This document shows positions 1 through 9,800 of a stretch of 12,563 bases of DNA, in pieces. This stretch comes from Ettlia oleoabundans (taxonomy: Eukaryota; Chlorophyta; Chlorophyceae; Chlamydomonadales), in contig JAAMXP010002245.1 in the NCBI GenBank assembly GCA_019693395.1, positions 1-12,563 on the forward strand. Direction: 5' to 3'. The notes under the pieces were generated by a model. That model was not told the origin of the DNA, ran no database searches, and was given only the letters and a program-made list of their open reading frames with translations. Position 1 is the stretch's first letter. The number at the start of each line of letters is the position of its first letter. A program made the position numbers and the translations under genes.

Positions 1-395
1 GGCCGCGGCGGGGCACAGCAGAATCCCACCTGAGTACAGCTGGCTGCTTCCCTTAGCAAACACGCCACTGGAAATCTTCCTTCCGGTGCGAACCCACAGT
101 GTGGCAGCATCCAGCCATCCGCGCTCTGCACCCTGGGGAACAATCAACAGCACAAGGCGCAGGTTGACCATGCAACCAATCTGGCGTGACCCTGCAACCA
201 GTCAGGAGTACAAGTTGCACCGTATCATTCGCCAACTGCCTGGGTTGTCCCGCGTGGTTTATGTCCGCTGCAGGCGGACCTTTCAACCTGATGAGCCGCC
301 GAGTGCTGGGCACAAACTCCCACCTGGCTGAGGCAGTGAGTGAGATACTGGCAGGCTGCCAGTATGCACCCGGGGAGCCGACGCCGCTGAAGTGA
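1..395 (+). CDS. 3' end of an unrecognised gene (partial, enters from the left edge)
   Basis: Two overlapping open frames on the plus strand look coding. Frame 2 is open from base 2 to a TGA at 329-331 and contains PEYSWLLPLANTPLEIFLP and IIRQLPGLSRVVYV. Frame 3 ends at a TGA at 393-395 and reads GPFNLMSRRVLGTNSHLAEA, then a short acidic tail. Frame 3 after about 277 has GC-rich third positions like the real exons elsewhere in the window. The sequence gtccgctgcag just before 277 is a good acceptor, so the likeliest model is one upstream exon in frame 2 spliced into a last exon at 277-395. The donor is not clear; gtgtgg after base 98 gives the right phase and a normal intron length. I do not recognise the protein family. 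A frameshift or a non-coding tail cannot be excluded. Confidence 0.35.
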
Positions 396-680
396 GGCCT
401 GGTTGGCGGCATGCCCTGGCTGGCGCATGAAGGTGGCTGATGGGAGGTTTCAGCATATGGAGCATCCGGACAAGACTTGTGCAGCTGCCTTTAGAAATAG
501 AGTCGCAGCAAGTAACACTTGAAGAATGCCACCCGCCATTGACACATTCTTACCGCAACAATCCTTCCACCATTTCATTGACCACTGGCTCATGCTGACA
601 CGACAACTACAGCGCTGAGCACCACTCCACAGTTCTAACTTCACCAAAATCGCGATGGCAGATGTTTTGCACTCGGGACT

Positions 681-685
681 TTACA
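681..685 (-). terminator. Candidate TGTAA poly(A) signal of the bestrophin gene
   Basis: The plus strand reads ttaca, which is TGTAA on the minus strand, about 460 bases past the bestrophin stop. TGTAA is the standard polyadenylation signal of chlorophycean algae, and 3' UTRs of several hundred bases are common there. The 5-base motif is short enough to occur by chance. Confidence 0.3.
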
Positions 686-862
686 GCTTGACTCTTGGAG
701 TCCCAGATATAAAACTGCTATGATACAAACGTGGAGTACTTGCAGATAGGATTGATCTGAATAATGCAGTCATGAACGAGCTGAGAGTGGCTCCCAACGG
801 AAGGAGCATGCATCTTGCAATAAAAGCAGTATAGATGAAGAGGATGCAGGGGATATCGTACA

Positions 863-867
863 TGTAA
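863..867 (+). terminator. Candidate TGTAA poly(A) signal of the left-edge gene
   Basis: TGTAA (in catgtaagtt) lies about 470 bases downstream of the TGA at 393-395 in the sense direction of the plus-strand gene. If used, this 3' UTR would overlap the bestrophin 3' UTR tail to tail. The short motif gives only weak support. Confidence 0.22.
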
Positions 868-1143
868 GTTATGAACTGCTACACCTCTGGCTCTTGACGG
901 CTGCAGTCCCACGTGCCACCCACGAGTGAGCAAAGTGTGAGTGGCTAGGCCCTGCCGCTTCTGCTGCCCACTGCAGCAACACAGCACCCTCCGTGTAGCA
1001 CCTCCTCCAGAACATGATAGCTGGAGGCGGCCGCTCAAGAGCTGCCAGAAGCTCCACCTTGCAGCATATTGAGCGGCCAAAAGCTCCACGAGGTCGTCCC
1101 TCATCTACTAAGGGGCATACAGGGGCCTCCGATGAGCATATAC

Positions 1144-4100
1144 TCACACAGGGGAAAACTGCTGAGCTGGCACCTCCGCATCCTGCGTGTGAGCGCCTTC
1201 AGGGGCCCCCAAGCTGCCTTGTGCCGCATTCTGCACAGCTTCCTCCAGCGACATCCGGTACTTGGAACCTTCCATGCTGTGGCTGGGAAGCTGCACATGT
1301 GTGTGGCGGGTGGGTCTGGGATGAGGTGGAGTAGGGTGGGGTGGGATGGGTCGGGTTGGAAGGGTGCTTGTTGTGTAAGCAAGGTGCGCGGCGCCGCTTC
1401 CTATGGCAACTAGGAGGCAGGGCATGGTTGCAGGCAAACGGGACGGCGGTACAGGTGCGAGAGGCTCCATCCATCCAGCGACAGAGTGACCAGAAACACT
1501 GCCATGTACAGCACCAAACCACAGGCCGGCTGGCCCCACGCGCAACATGGCATGGCACGAGGGGCCTTGGCTTGGCGTGATGCACACAAAGCATCATGCG
1601 GCATTACATGAACCTCTGCATTTACAGCTTCCATCAAGCGCTGGCACGACATGGCATGCTGTGGCAAAGTACGCACCTCTGCATTTGCGGCTGCCAGGAT
1701 GCGCTGATTGAACTGGTACTGCAGGCGCGCCAGCGGTATGTCGTTGGGTTCAAAGCAGTAAGGATCCTCCAGCTCCCGCGCCACCTCATTCAGTGCCCAG
1801 TACGCCTGCAATAACCCAGTAAGCCCACCGGGGTACGGTGGCAGTACACTCAGCAATGAGTTTGCTGCAACCCATTGGATTGTGTCGTGCGTAAGCAATG
1901 GGCAGCGAGGGGGGTGATCAGCCAAGCGGCCTCCTGCAGCGTCTACTGCCAAGATTGAGCCTGCCAGGTGCCCCATCAGGAGTGCCGTTTTGACCGAAAA
2001 CTGTGCCCCTGCACAGCGATGGCTGCACTGAAGTGTTGAGGGGATCTGCGCACCTGCACCGCAATAGCTGAAAAGATGGTGCCCAAGACTTTGTCTGTTA
2101 CTGCATGGCAGACAACAAGGCAAAATTCCTACGTTGGCACCGTCAGTTATCAGCAGCTGAGCCTTTCAAGTGAGAGCCTGCGCCAGCCTGACTCTGGAAC
2201 ACAATGCACGTGAAGCAACGAGCGATCTTAACAAAATAAAATGGCGCCGGCCTTGGTGAGAGGAGCCAACAACCACAGTGAGGTTGGAAGCTCTGGCTCG
2301 GCCTGTCGGCCTGCCCCCCACTCCTATGCCTCCTGTCCTGCCTCCCCCAATCAGCCGCCAGGTTGTGGGCTTTGCTAACTGGCACACCTGTTTGCCCTTG
2401 TTTCCTGCCTCCATCCGACCCTTACTTCCACTTGCAGCCCTGCTTGCTTGAGGTCCCGCTGCGGCCTAGCTCACCTGAGCTCACGATGACAAAGGGGGCA
2501 GTGAACTGCAGCACCAGCAGCAGGACCATCAGCAGCTGGGCCCAGGCAAAGGGGAAGGGCGTATCGCACAGGTACCTGCAGTCGTGGCGGCGCAAACGGG
2601 CAGTACCAGCAGCGATAAAATCAGGCACGAAAATCAGTAGTACAAACATGCATTACCATCAGCAGGTGCAGAGAGGGAAGCAGTACATGTGATCCCAGTG
2701 CAAAAAATGTGCTACAAGCGCCCCGCATTGTCGAACCCGGTTGCCAGCATTCTCTAACCCAGAGTGTCAACAGTCACAGATTGCCAAGGTGGCCCCAGGT
2801 GAGTCTGACGGCTAGCCTTTGAGGTTGAGAAGCAGCTGTTCAACCCACCTACACTGCTCAAATGACTCGATGCCTTTTTCCAGGCTTGTAAATAGGGTGG
2901 CAAGAATAGGGCCCGGCATGTCCAAACCACCTTCGGTCATGCGCTGCCTGCACCACGGGCACTGGCAGGTGCACAAGTAGAGGCAGGCTCCGGGGCAGGA
3001 CAAGGGGGCTATAGAGGGTGTGACAACGAGTAGGTGAATCCCCGCAACAGAAGCAGCATGCCCACTTTACAGGCAGACGATTCTCAGACATGCCCTGCAG
3101 ACATTATGAGCACTAATGGTGCTGTGCAGCTGCGCTTTGTTAAGGTTGTCAAGTGAACGCAGCAGTGGCAGTCGGGAAGAGGAACAAACCGAAAGCCAGA
3201 TTTGACATAAAGCTAGATAATACGAGCTGGGTAGTAAGCCAGAAGCTGTGTAAGCCGCAGAAACGTTGGTGGTGGCACCCGGCGCTCACCTGCACCGCTC
3301 GTGCACCCAGTAATAGACTGTGTAAATGCGCTCTGCTGCCCCCCGCACATACTTGCCTGCATCACAACCGAACAATGTAACACACGCTATTACAACTGGA
3401 CTTACTAGGTCTCAACGCCCGTGCAAGTAGCAGCGCGGGCTGCTACGGCTGCCGCTGCCATAGTTGGGGTCGGCCGATGTCTAGCCATGCGGCATGGGCC
3501 GTGGGACTGCCAGCTGCGTCCCTACTCAGAGCTCCCACATGTGCCTCGTGCTTCAAATCAGCTGCCCTCCGCTGTTGAGAGTAAGAAAGCATGAAGGGTG
3601 AGCAGCCGAATCCAAAACAGCGGGGGTGACGGACTTTCCCGACAACCACCTCTGCTGCCATAATGTGCACCTTGGCTGTTGGCAAACAGGTGTTGCCTGG
3701 CCATCGTCAGCAGATTCACGCGCTTGTTGGCGGCATCCCACTCGGTTGAAGATAGGGTGCGAGTCCGCTCAAGCTGCAGAGGGGGACACAAGGCAGCAAG
3801 GCAACATGAGGAGAAGGCACGAGTCAGCATGCCTGCCTTTCCACGTCAAAGGCTGCTCCCCAATTATAGACCGTTTCAAACGTGTGCGTATGGAACACTG
3901 ACCTATGATACGCATGCATGCTCGGTAGACGTGTCCACAGGAGCAGCACGCATGCGCTCAAAGGCGGCACAGGCCTCTACCGGCCATCAGGGTTTGCTTA
4001 TGCCCTCACAACACACTGTCGCAGGCAGAACCAGACCGATCCCACGCTTTTGTGGCAACACTCACGTTGAAACCCAATTGAGCTCTTTGCTCTTGGTTGA

Positions 4101-6287
4101 GCAGCCCCACCACAGGTATGGGGTGCGCCGCATTGTACCGCAGCCTTCTGTGCGATACGCTTTGCAGCACAAAATAGTCCACGAGGGCAGGAGTATAGTT
4201 GGGGCTGTTGGCCGCGTCCTGCAAATGCAAGTGGGAGGAGGGCAGGTGGCAGCGATCAGGTGCATGGCGAAGGCTGGCCGGCTGTGCAGCAGTGCAGTAG
4301 CCTGTGTGCCAAGTTTGCACTGGCACCCAACGCAAGTGGCACATATTGTCCTGTGGCTGGACAGGCATGCAGGAAGGCTGAGATTTTAGCTAGCGTTTCA
4401 CAAGATTACCGCTGGCACAGGAGCAGTGCCAGCTTTCCTAGGCTTAGCAACAGCGCACCCAGGGAGGCAGCTTGTTTTCATCGTGCTCCGCCAGGTTCTC
4501 CAGCAGCCAATCACTGCGGAGGAACTGCATCGCTACGCCGTGCAGAAGGCTGCACAAGACGGGCGTTTAAAGGCAGGGGAGAGATGCCTGAGCAGGAGCA
4601 TTGAGCAACGATGTGTTCCACAAAGTAGCCTAGCATGCAGTGAGGCGGACGTGCGGCAGTGCACTATGACATTGCCAACCGCTGTAATGCCCAACCACTG
4701 TAATGCCAGCGCAGCTAACGCAGAACAGTACAATCATTGGGCAGGCGAGAGTTGAAAGGCAGGCAGGCAAGCAGGACAAAGACGGGCAGGTACCAAAAAA
4801 TAACGGGCGCTGCAACGTGGCACAGCACGCGGGAAGGCAGGCCAGGTGCCTTGCCTAAAGAGGTGGACGCAGTCGAGGCGGAAGCCTGCTGAGGCTTGGT
4901 CGGGGGGCTTGAAGTGCTTGTGGCCACCATCAAAACTGAGGGCCTGCAACAAGGTGCAGGGGGTTGATATGCGAAGGCTAAATCCCCAGGCCGACATGCA
5001 TGGTGTCTGCATGACATTATTTTGATGTTCACAATTTTCCACTTGTTCGTGCCCCTGAGCTCTCCATTGCAAGTTGATTCTATTTGCTCCTCCCGCATTA
5101 CTGGTACTCTGTGCGACATGCCATATCATGTGTTCACGCACCACTGCACCGGCAGAGCACTAATGGTGCCATTAGCACCAATCGTGCCAGCGGACTGAAA
5201 TAACCCAGCTCACCTTGACACATGCATCCAGCCAGGTGCCCGACATGATCTGGAGCTTGACTCGCCCCTCATGAAAACGCTCATAGCTGCATTTGTAAAG
5301 GCCCGGCGAGTGGTGGGCAGGTGTAACAACCACAGGTCAGGATGCAGGTTGCATGGCAGGACAAAGCCTTGTCGCCAAGGCAGCACTAGGCCGAGGAGGG
5401 AGGTCAGAAAGGAGCAAATTCCGCCCATGCATCACTCCCGTCAGTGCCATTGTGAGTGTTGCAAAGGGGCTTCCAAGTCGTCACCCGCAGTCGCAGCGCT
5501 TTCTATGATCAATGGTTCCTGCCCCCCCAACAGTATGGACCGTGCTGCTGGCAGCACCCACATGGCAGCACCCACCTTGCATTCTGGCGGAAGATGACCA
5601 GCAGCGACATGAGGGCTATGAATATGGAGTAGACGGTGATGCGGCCATCCTTGAAGTACCGCTCCAGGTGCTGCTCAGCAAAGATGTACAGCAGGATCGT
5701 CTGGACGGCGGCAATGACCCCCCATATAGCGGTGCGCAGGATGGCTGAACCATAGAGCCTGCATGTGCAAGCGGGTGACACGCATTTATATATTTTAGGG
5801 ACCCTCATGAGTTGATGCCTACTGCTCCATATACATGCAAAGTATGTGGCGCTGCAAGCTGAATTGCAGTGCAAAGCAAAAATGCGGGTGCCTGGCTGTT
5901 GCTGTGCTTCACCGGAACAGCAGGTGCAGGCCCAGGAAGGTCTTGCGGTACACTATCATTGTTCTCGTGTATCAGTGTATCAGTGTTGGTAAAGGGCTTT
6001 GCCGCTGGTAATAGCCCAACTGGAAACAAGCAGCCAGCCGGCATGCACCAGCCACTACCAGCCAGGCTTGCGGCAACTGCGGCTGTGTGGGAGGAATTTG
6101 TGCTGCCTCAAATGTGTAGGTTGCGCTGTTTTCAGTCCTTGGCGCCAATAATAGGATCAAAAGTGCGATATATACCTGCGTTCAGGTGCAGCATCATGAA
6201 TGATTGGCTGGGCTCAAAAGCAGCAATATCAGAGAGAGCAAGGCGGTAGACGGCTGGCGGCGGTGGGAGTGGACCTGCGGCGAGCAT
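1144..6287 (-). CDS. Bestrophin-like anion channel (UPF0187/RFP-TM family), 13 exons, 459 aa
   Basis: Exons: 6287-6176, 5744-5576, 5286-5214, 4943-4855, 4549-4459, 4218-4066, 3773-3671, 3356-3290, 2947-2849, 2575-2475, 2100-2054, 1805-1677, 1290-1144; every phase closes. Bestrophins are pentameric membrane anion channels (chloride, and bicarbonate in some algal thylakoid members). Family marks: a first hydrophobic helix at about residues 39-60; a second at 75-89 leading into FRQNASYERFHEGR (89-102), the family's FRxNxxYxRxxEGR signature; GGLDMPGPIL at 292-301; CDTPFPFAWAQ at 322-332, opening a long membrane helix to about 352; and YWALNEVARELEDPY at 370-384 followed by FEPNDIPL, the conserved plant/bacterial-type C-terminal signature. 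The last 48 residues are polar and variable. The length fits the family. There is no clear transit peptide, so the membrane is unknown. The first Met of the open frame (6287) was chosen; Met31/Met32 (6197, 6194) are alternatives. The family call is strong; ion and location are inference. Confidence 0.9.
1291..1676 (-). other. Last bestrophin intron, open for 88 codons if retained
   Basis: Reading straight past the exon-12 donor, the frame stays open from 1676 to a stop at 1410-1412. An unspliced transcript would therefore replace the 48-aa C-terminus by 88 other residues. The splice model is still preferred: gtgcgt and tgtgcag borders are present, exon 13 is in phase, and the intron length (386 bp) is ordinary. 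Confidence 0.4.
1612..1706 (-). repeat. 63-bp imperfect duplication over the donor of the last bestrophin intron
   Basis: On the plus strand, acctctgcattt starts at 1612 and again at 1675, a 63-base period, with similar flanks (gctnccannangcgctg). The right copy contains the real end of exon 12 (GCAGAG|gtgcgt); the left copy is a decayed version inside the intron, with gttcat at the donor position. Because 63 is a multiple of three, the minus-strand frame repeats as 21-aa units (AAANAEV... and EAVNAEV...) with no stop between them. Confidence 0.7.
4849..4854 (-). other. GC-AG splice donor of bestrophin intron 4
   Basis: Exon 4 ends ...CTC TTT AG and is followed by gcaagg instead of a GT donor. 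AG|GCAAG is the classic match for the minor GC-AG intron class. It is required here: only this border joins exon 4 to exon 5 (AG plus C gives Ser148) in phase and keeps the conserved stretch HLFSLLHGVAMQFLRSDW. No GT at a suitable phase lies nearby. Confidence 0.75.
5155..5175. repeat. Short motif with 7-bp inverted repeat, shared with another intron
   Basis: gagcactaatggtgc at 5155-5169 (intron 3) recurs exactly at 3108-3122 (intron 8). In the 5155 copy, ctaatgg at 5160-5166 and ccattag at 5169-5175 form a perfect 7-bp inverted repeat around tg. It may be a trace of a small mobile or simple repeat, or chance. Confidence 0.35.
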
Positions 6288-6845
6288 CCAGCGCAGCGGC
6301 GCAACAGATTACGATGCAGTTTCAAGCGGCATGAACGCTGGCAGTGCAGCTGGCGAAACCTACCTCGCAACTCTAATACCCTCCGCTGCGAGTGTGGATC
6401 ACAAGAGCGGTCCTCGAGGGTTCCAAGAGCTTTGGTAAACGACGCAATACCGAGACCCTGTCGAAAGCTCACTGGTTCATTAAGGGACCCGTACTGCTGA
6501 GCTGGCGCCGACGATGAGCGGCACGGCACCGCCCCGCTAGTCTTGCATCCAGCAAGTTGACCAGCTGATGGGCATTCAGCTGTCAAGCAATGCAAGCCAC
6601 GCTCCTCTGGGATGCAGATTCCCAGGTAAGGAGAAGGCACAAGGAACGAAGTATGGGTACATCCAATCTAGGAGTGGCCCCCACACGAGCACAGTAAGTT
6701 GCAGTGTGTGCTGTCTGCTCTCACCAACTTCACCCGCTGTTTGCAAGGTCCCGCTGCAAAACATTCATGCCACTTTGGGGATTGACTACTGCAATCGTAC
6801 GGACAGCTTGAAGCTTTCGGCAACAGTGATGAAAAGGGACCCATG
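6288..6845. other. Intergenic region between PPR 3' end and bestrophin 5' end
   Basis: This 558-bp stretch separates the PPR stop (6846) from the chosen bestrophin start (6287), both on the minus strand. It should carry the PPR 3' UTR and the bestrophin promoter and 5' UTR. I see no TATA box, and no TGTAA in minus-strand sense in this interval, so the PPR poly(A) site is not located. A 148-codon minus-strand frame crosses it (6640-6194) but shows no family features and overlaps exon 1 in another frame. Confidence 0.4.
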
Positions 6846-9800
6846 CTACCCCAGCATCCCCTTCAGTTGCTGCACCTGGCCCCACTGCTCCTCAGAAGCC
6901 GCATCCACTGCCGCTCCTAGCAGCTGACGTGCTTTTTCTGACTGCCGCATTACTGCCAAGACGGCGCTTCGCGTGCGGCGGTCCCAGCCAGTCGCGTTAA
7001 AGCCGCCTCCACCGCTGCCCGCACCACTTCTACTGCTGCCTTTCCCTCCCCTGCCCCCTGCAAACTCCCTGCAAGGAAGGGGGAGCGAAGGGATGGTGTG
7101 AGAACTGGTGCCCACGGGACATGACACGACAGAGGGAAAACGTGAGGATAGAAACCTGTGACTTCATGTTGGGATCTTGCAGGAGGGCTGGCTTCAGTGT
7201 TGCGTGTTGGTCGGCTGCAGTTGTGGGTCTAAATCAAGCCACGCACCTAGCTTCCTTGACTGCCCGCAGCGTCAGCTCCAGCTGCTGTTCCCGGGGCGCA
7301 TTCAGAGCCGCATACAGCAGCAGCTGATGTGTCCATGCATCTGGCATGCATGCTGTATGTTGCTGCCGCAGCTGCTCACTGCTGCCTCGCGCTGCCTGCA
7401 AAGAATCGAGCTGCTGCGTTCCCTTCTGTGGCCCTTGTCGCTTAACTGCCAGGTGCGAATGCTGCTGCTGCTGCTGCTGCTTTTCTATCTGCACCTGCTG
7501 CTGATTCATCCATTCAAACAGCTGGAGGGCATCGGCACTACAGCCCCGTACCGCCAGGCCACCTAGCACTACGTTGGCTAACCTGGTGCTTGCTAGCAAG
7601 CCACCGCCGCCACCGCCGCTGCTGCTCTTGCCATTGGTCTCCCTGCTGCTGCTGCTGCTGTTCATGAGCTTGTCCATGCACGCCTGCGGGCTGCCTCTTC
7701 CTAGCAGGCAGCTTTCCACAACATCATCCGGTAGCGTGGCAGATTCCTCAGAAGTCCCCCCAGCTTCCCCAACCCCAGGAGCCTGTAGCAGCCACTTGGC
7801 ATTGCTGTGACCATGCTGTAGTGCCTGTGCCGTGAGAAGGGCAGAGGCGGTGCCTAAGGTGTGGGGCAAGCCCTGGCTCCGCATGTGCCTGGCCATCTGC
7901 TCCACAACTGCAACACAGGATAGCATGATGAGGGCAGTGGCAAGGATGACACAGGGAGACAGGAATACTAAAATGGTATCACTCCGGTAGTTGTGAGACC
8001 TTGGCGACACCAACCCGCTGCCATGTTGACTTCGCCAGCACGGATTGATAACTATCATATCTTTTAAAACTTCACGAACGGGGTGCAGCCATTAACGCTC
8101 CTGTTGACCCTACGTTGCATGACTTCAAGTGCTGTCAAGCCCCACCTGCAAACTGCCCCTTGTGGGCCATTGCGAAGAGGAAATGCTCATACAATCTAGG
8201 CAGATCCACGCTGGACGCATCAGAGGTGCCGCGAGGGATATCCGCTGGTGGCACCGCCAAGTCAGTATCTGTTACCATAGCAAGCCCGGCAGCCTTGGTA
8301 AGGCGTGCCGCCTTGCGCTGCCAGGCGTTTGGGCTGCGAGGGCGGGTTGCGCTGCTGCCGCCAGGTTGGGCCAGAGTCTGCATCAAGTGGGGGGGACGCA
8401 GACAGCAGCACTATGAACCGGAAGTCAAAGTTCTGGGATAAGACACCGGGACTGACATAGGCATCTTTACCGATTGGTTTTAGCTTGTGGCCATATACCC
8501 TGTTGCGCAGCACAGCACACGACCTCAGCCGCTGGTGAAACTCAGCTTACCAGCCCCTCTCTGCCCTACTTTGGGACGGGTGTCAAGAGCCAGCCGGACA
8601 GCCCGCAGCCTCTAGCCACCCTACATTTAAATGCACAGCCCGTTAAGCACAATCAGCAGAGTCTAACCTGCAGTGCCTCGTCGATCTCCCCCTCTGCCAG
8701 CAGAATCTCTAGATAGGCGGCAACGGCCATGCCATTAGGCTGCACGCCATACCGCTGCATGGATCGCCACAGATTTCGTGCAACCAGGGCTGCCTGCAAG
8801 GAGCGACAGATGCAGGATGGCCACAGTGGCACTGCTTACAGTTTCACACACAAACAGTATAATATGAAAGAGTCATCTACCCACAACATCCATGCCAAGT
8901 TTTGCATGGGAATGGTTCAGGCTCTGAAGTGCAGCACCCAGGACCTCAACACGGCAGGAGAAACATGTGGTGCGTGTGTATTGCATCCACCACCGCGTGT
9001 GTACTGCCTGGCCCCGTACCCACCTGTGGAGTGCCCTGCAGGGCGTTGAGCAGCGAGGTGTAGGCTACCACGTCCGGCTTCACCTCGCTCTCCTTCATCT
9101 CCTCAAACACACGCAAGGCAGCACCGGGGTCCTTGCACTGTACGTAACACACGGCACAGGTCAACGCAACGAAGGATGCACAGCACAAAGGAGGAGTTTA
9201 GGCTGGGTCAGAACATGTATTACGCATTTCAGCGCATCCAACAGCGCGACCAGCATACGCCTTAAGGCGACCTCAACTGTAGGGGCAACGTTGCACCTTG
9301 GCACAAGCGTCTATCATGGCTGAGTAAAGGATAAGGTCTGGGTGCACGCCAGCATCCTTGGCGTCTCTCCAAGCTTCCTCTGCCGCCTGTTGCGCATGCG
9401 CAGGGGTCGAGTGGGTGGGGTGGGGGGGCAAAACCCGGAGAGCGAGGAGATTGCACTTACTGATTGATGATGTACGGAGTTGCGCCTACCCCTCGCAGTA
9501 CTGCACTGATGTCTCAACCATCCGACAGTGGGCTGCCTCCGTGTTTTTTGCTGCTATTTCCCCTGCCCTACTCACCCTTACACTTCCTGCCCGCCCGCAA
9601 ATGCGGATGAGCTCTGTGAAAAAGCGGGCGTTGGGCTGAACGCCATCCTCCCTCATCTTGCTGTATGCAGACAGAGCCTGCATGATACAGCGGCAGGGCC
9701 AGTGGGGTGACATGGGTGCATCGTCTTGACAACACCCTGGTTGACCCGGGGCGATTTTGCTGTTTGCGGTTAATGAGGTAGGTGACGGTTGATACCACGT

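Larger units (their letters stand above)
396..1143. other. Convergent intergenic region
   Basis: This 748-bp stretch lies between the stop of the plus-strand gene tail and the stop of the minus-strand bestrophin gene. I see no convincing exon on either strand; the open frames here are short, and no neighbouring exon joins them in phase. It should hold both 3' untranslated regions. TGTAA, the usual chlorophyte poly(A) signal, occurs once in the useful orientation for each gene. Confidence 0.5.

Noticed and set aside
1410..2123. 237-codon minus-strand open frame as one exon
   Set aside because: Only 1677-1805 within it matches the bestrophin family. The upstream part is intron 11 plus exon 11 read in the wrong frame, and the downstream part is the last intron; it is noted only as a possible retained intron.
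2948..3670. A single 720-bp bestrophin intron joining exon 7 directly to the GGLDMP exon
   Set aside because: The phases do not close that way. The 67-bp exon at 3290-3356, with strong gatgcag and gtgagc borders, restores both phases and supplies the expected helix.
3679..4389. 236-codon open frame on the plus strand
   Set aside because: It runs antisense across bestrophin exons 7 and 6 and has no recognisable protein features; the minus-strand exons carry the family motifs and join in phase.
6194..6640. 148-codon minus-strand frame between the genes
   Set aside because: It is Arg/Cys/Ser-rich with no family features, overlaps bestrophin exon 1 in another frame, and has no supporting splice or context evidence.
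7234..8058. 274-codon minus-strand open frame as a separate gene
   Set aside because: Its core is PPR exon 13 (7247-7907). The upstream part is intron 12, and a tgcag acceptor and gtgcgt donor mark the true borders in phase with exons 12 and 14.
9576..9582. Alternative exon-8 donor of the PPR gene at AGT|gtaagg
   Set aside because: It is also in phase but removes two residues (Val-Arg) and breaks the exact 35-aa PPR spacing; AGG|gtgagt is the better donor.
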